From Salipaludibacillus sp047795645 (GTDB taxonomy: Bacteria; Bacillota; Bacilli; Bacillales; Salisediminibacteriaceae): a stretch of 64,000 bases of DNA. The notes beneath the pieces were generated by a model. It worked only from the letters and a program-made list of their open reading frames with translations, was not told where the DNA came from and made no database searches. The stretch spans positions 4,340,001 to 4,404,000 of the forward strand of contig NZ_CP181045.1 of the NCBI RefSeq assembly GCF_047795645.1. Direction: 5' to 3'. This document shows positions 62,588 through 64,000 of this stretch, piece after piece; position 1 is the first letter of the stretch, and every line of letters starts with the position of its first letter. The position numbers and the translations under genes were made by a program.

Positions 62588-63613
62588 ATGAGTCCAACAA
62601 TTAAAGATATTGCTAAAAAGGCTGGCGTTTCAATCGCAACAGTATCAAGGGTAATTAATAATTATCCATTTATTAAAGGAGCAACGAAACAGAAAGTAAA
62701 CAATGTGATTGAGGAGCTAAATTATTATCCTGATCTAATTGCACGAAGTATGATCAAGAAAAGCACATCAAATATTGGTCTCATTGTAGGAGGACTAGAT
62801 AACCCGTTCTTTGCGGAAAGTGCAGAAATTATTATTAAGGCAGCTGAGCAATATAATTGTTACGTCACTTTATATTCAAATGAAGAAGATGAAGAAAAAT
62901 TGAATAGATATATTGAATTGTTAGTACAAAAGAGGGTAGACGGTGTCATCATTGGATCTGTGTATAAGGAATCAACGTTGGATCTCTTGAATAAAAGTAA
63001 AATTCCTTATGTATTTTACAACCGTCGTAATAGAGATAAAAATACAGACTATATTATTCAAGATAACCATAAAAGTGGTTTTGACGCTACTAGTCATCTA
63101 ATTAGCTTAGGACATACAAAAATTGCAATGTTACATGCTGCGATTCACTCAGATGTAGTGGAAAACCGTTTAAAGGGATATTATGACGCTTTGAAAGCTT
63201 CTGGATTAAAAAATTATGACCATTTTGTTCAGGAGGTTGGATTTAGGAAAATTAAACCAAAAGTAAAGCAAGCGATTGATGAATTGTTGGAAGCTAAAGT
63301 TAAACCGACAGCAATAGTAGCTAGTGCTGATTTTATTGCTCTTGAGGTCATGGAAAATTTAGTACAAAAAAGTTTCAAGGTACCAGATGATATTGCTTTA
63401 GTTGGATTTGATAATATTCATGTATCAAGCCATTCGTTAATAGGATTAACTACCGTTAGTCAACGAGTTGAAGAAATGTCCCAATTAGCTGTAGACAGAT
63501 TAATGCAAAAGATTGAAGCAAGAAAAAATGAAGAGGAAGATACTACGCCTTGGAAAATCAAACTTCAACCAAAGTTGATCGTTAGAAAAACTTGTGGAGC
63601 GAAACAAGGTTAA
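62588..63613 (+). CDS. LacI-family transcriptional regulator
   Basis: A 341-aa repressor. The helix-turn-helix (TIKDIAKKAGVSIATVSRVIN) and hinge (NYYPDLIARSMIKKST) are complete, and the periplasmic-binding-like effector domain follows (IGLIVGGLDNPFFAESAE; SADFIALEVMENL; LVGFDNIHVSS). GGAGG lies 8 nt before the ATG. Operators on both sides suggest autoregulation and control of the downstream 2-hydroxyacid dehydrogenase gene, probably in sugar-acid use. Confidence 0.93.
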   Translation: MSPTIKDIAKKAGVSIATVSRVINNYPFIKGATKQKVNNVIEELNYYPDLIARSMIKKSTSNIGLIVGGLDNPFFAESAEIIIKAAEQYNCYVTLYSNEEDEEKLNRYIELLVQKRVDGVIIGSVYKESTLDLLNKSKIPYVFYNRRNRDKNTDYIIQDNHKSGFDATSHLISLGHTKIAMLHAAIHSDVVENRLKGYYDALKASGLKNYDHFVQEVGFRKIKPKVKQAIDELLEAKVKPTAIVASADFIALEVMENLVQKSFKVPDDIALVGFDNIHVSSHSLIGLTTVSQRVEEMSQLAVDRLMQKIEARKNEEEDTTPWKIKLQPKLIVRKTCGAKQG

Positions 63614-63714
63614 TATTATCAATCAAAAAAATCTTCCAATCGATGTCAAATCTAAATAGATTCAAAGTATTCTCTTCACTTTGAAAGTTTCATCTACTCA
63701 ACTTGGGATGTTTT

Positions 63715-63728
63715 TGTAAACGTTTACA
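63715..63728 (+). promoter_or_regulatory. perfectly palindromic LacI-type operator 3
   Basis: TGTAAACGTTTACA is a perfect 14-bp palindrome, upstream of the gene at 63840. It is a close relative of the two sites before the LacI-family gene, supporting control by that regulator and/or CcpA. Confidence 0.72.
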
Positions 63729-63768
63729 AAATGTAGGGTAGAGATAAGTCATGCTAAGGAGGTGAGAT

Positions 63769-63786
63769 ATGAGTAGTTTCGTTTAA
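63769..63786 (+). other. five-codon mini-ORF with a near-perfect SD
   Basis: AAGGAGGTGAG stands 5 nt before ATG AGT AGT TTC GTT TAA. The frame ends after five codons, 53 nt before the TTG start of the dehydrogenase gene, which has its own SD. It may be a leader peptide, a translation-coupling element or a remnant. Confidence 0.35.
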
Positions 63787-63839
63787 TTTATCACCATTCA
63801 AGAAGATGAAGTTTTCGATAAAAAAAGGAGTGGATAACG

Positions 63840-64000
63840 TTGAAACCAAAAGTCTTTATAGCAGTTTCAGTACCACCTGAAATTGAAAAATATATAGCGA
63901 AACATTGTGATTATCGAAAGTGGGAGGGAGAAGGGACGATTCCCCAAGATGAACTTTTAAAGGAAGTTTCAAATGTTGAAGGGCTTTTAATACAAGGAAT
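63840..64000 (+). CDS. D-isomer 2-hydroxyacid dehydrogenase (5' part)
   Basis: The first 53 codons of a gene that continues off the window. TTG 63840 has AAAGGAG about 10 nt upstream. The product starts MKPKVFIAVSVPPEIEKYIA and continues GTIPQDELLKEVSNVEGLLIQG, as in glyoxylate/hydroxypyruvate/2-ketogluconate reductases. The location after a LacI-family regulator fits sugar-acid metabolism. The NAD-binding and catalytic motifs are beyond the edge. Confidence 0.75.
   Translation, partial: MKPKVFIAVSVPPEIEKYIAKHCDYRKWEGEGTIPQDELLKEVSNVEGLLIQG

Overview
The window looks like chromosome from a low-GC, endospore-forming Bacillaceae, probably an alkaliphile or halophile. The signs are an alpha/beta-type SASP, a SinI-like antirepressor, YpjP and CsbD homologues, an NhaC-type antiporter, AAGGAGG ribosome-binding sites, several TTG/GTG starts, and very acidic secreted proteins. 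The species cannot be fixed from the sequence alone. No rRNA, tRNA, CRISPR array or prophage was seen.

Layout. 0-6.1 kb: a truncated LOV-GGDEF-EAL protein, a squalene/phytoene-synthase-like enzyme, an NhaC antiporter, a SASP and a beta-propeller lipoprotein. 6.2-7.6 kb: an IS200/IS605-type element carrying only a TnpB gene, broken by one nonsense codon. 7.6-32.3 kb: a large purine-catabolic island. Leftward genes are allantoinase, an amidase and a fumarylacetoacetase-family hydrolase. Rightward genes are pucR; xanthine dehydrogenase pucC-D-E-A-B; a guanine-riboswitch-controlled amidohydrolase (probable guanine deaminase); OHCU decarboxylase; HIU hydrolase; then a block with two CodA-like amidohydrolases, an ABC importer, an FAD-linked oxidase and a creatininase-family enzyme; and finally pucF and pucG. 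Guanine, xanthine, urate, HIU, OHCU, allantoin, allantoate, ureidoglycine and oxalurate can thus be connected, except that no recognisable uricase is present. The FAD-linked oxidase or an unlinked gene may fill that step.

32.4-39.7 kb: small spore-former proteins (YozQ-like, YpjP), a double-kinase hybrid sensor with its OmpR-type regulator, a cyclic-di-GMP-I riboswitch directly upstream of a SinI-like antirepressor gene, and a cell-wall amidase. With the LOV-EAL protein at the left edge, this suggests c-di-GMP control of the biofilm/motility decision. 39.7-51.8 kb: membrane proteins, cydDC, an esterase, a decayed quinone-oxidoreductase gene, a ykkC-class RNA in front of a NUDIX gene (probably the nucleoside-diphosphate subtype), and a CoA-disulfide-reductase/rhodanese/TusA fusion.

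51.9-56.5 kb: an ECF sigma/anti-sigma pair, a duplicated His-containing surface protein with an MPKTG-like sorting signal, and a lipoprotein sortase. Identical candidate sigma promoters (TGATCC-N16-CGTTAT) precede both transcription units, and a shared ~40-bp-period repeat brackets the module. 56.5-64 kb: an ABC-2-type exporter, a membrane-anchored GH3 glucosidase, a membrane-tethered PstS-like protein, a LacI-family regulator with three CcpA/LacI-type operators, and the start of a 2-hydroxyacid dehydrogenase gene. The strongest leads are the c-di-GMP riboswitch/SinI unit, the apparently ON-type guanine riboswitch, the ECF/sortase surface module, and the uricase-less purine island with its unexplained amidohydrolase/oxidase/transporter block.
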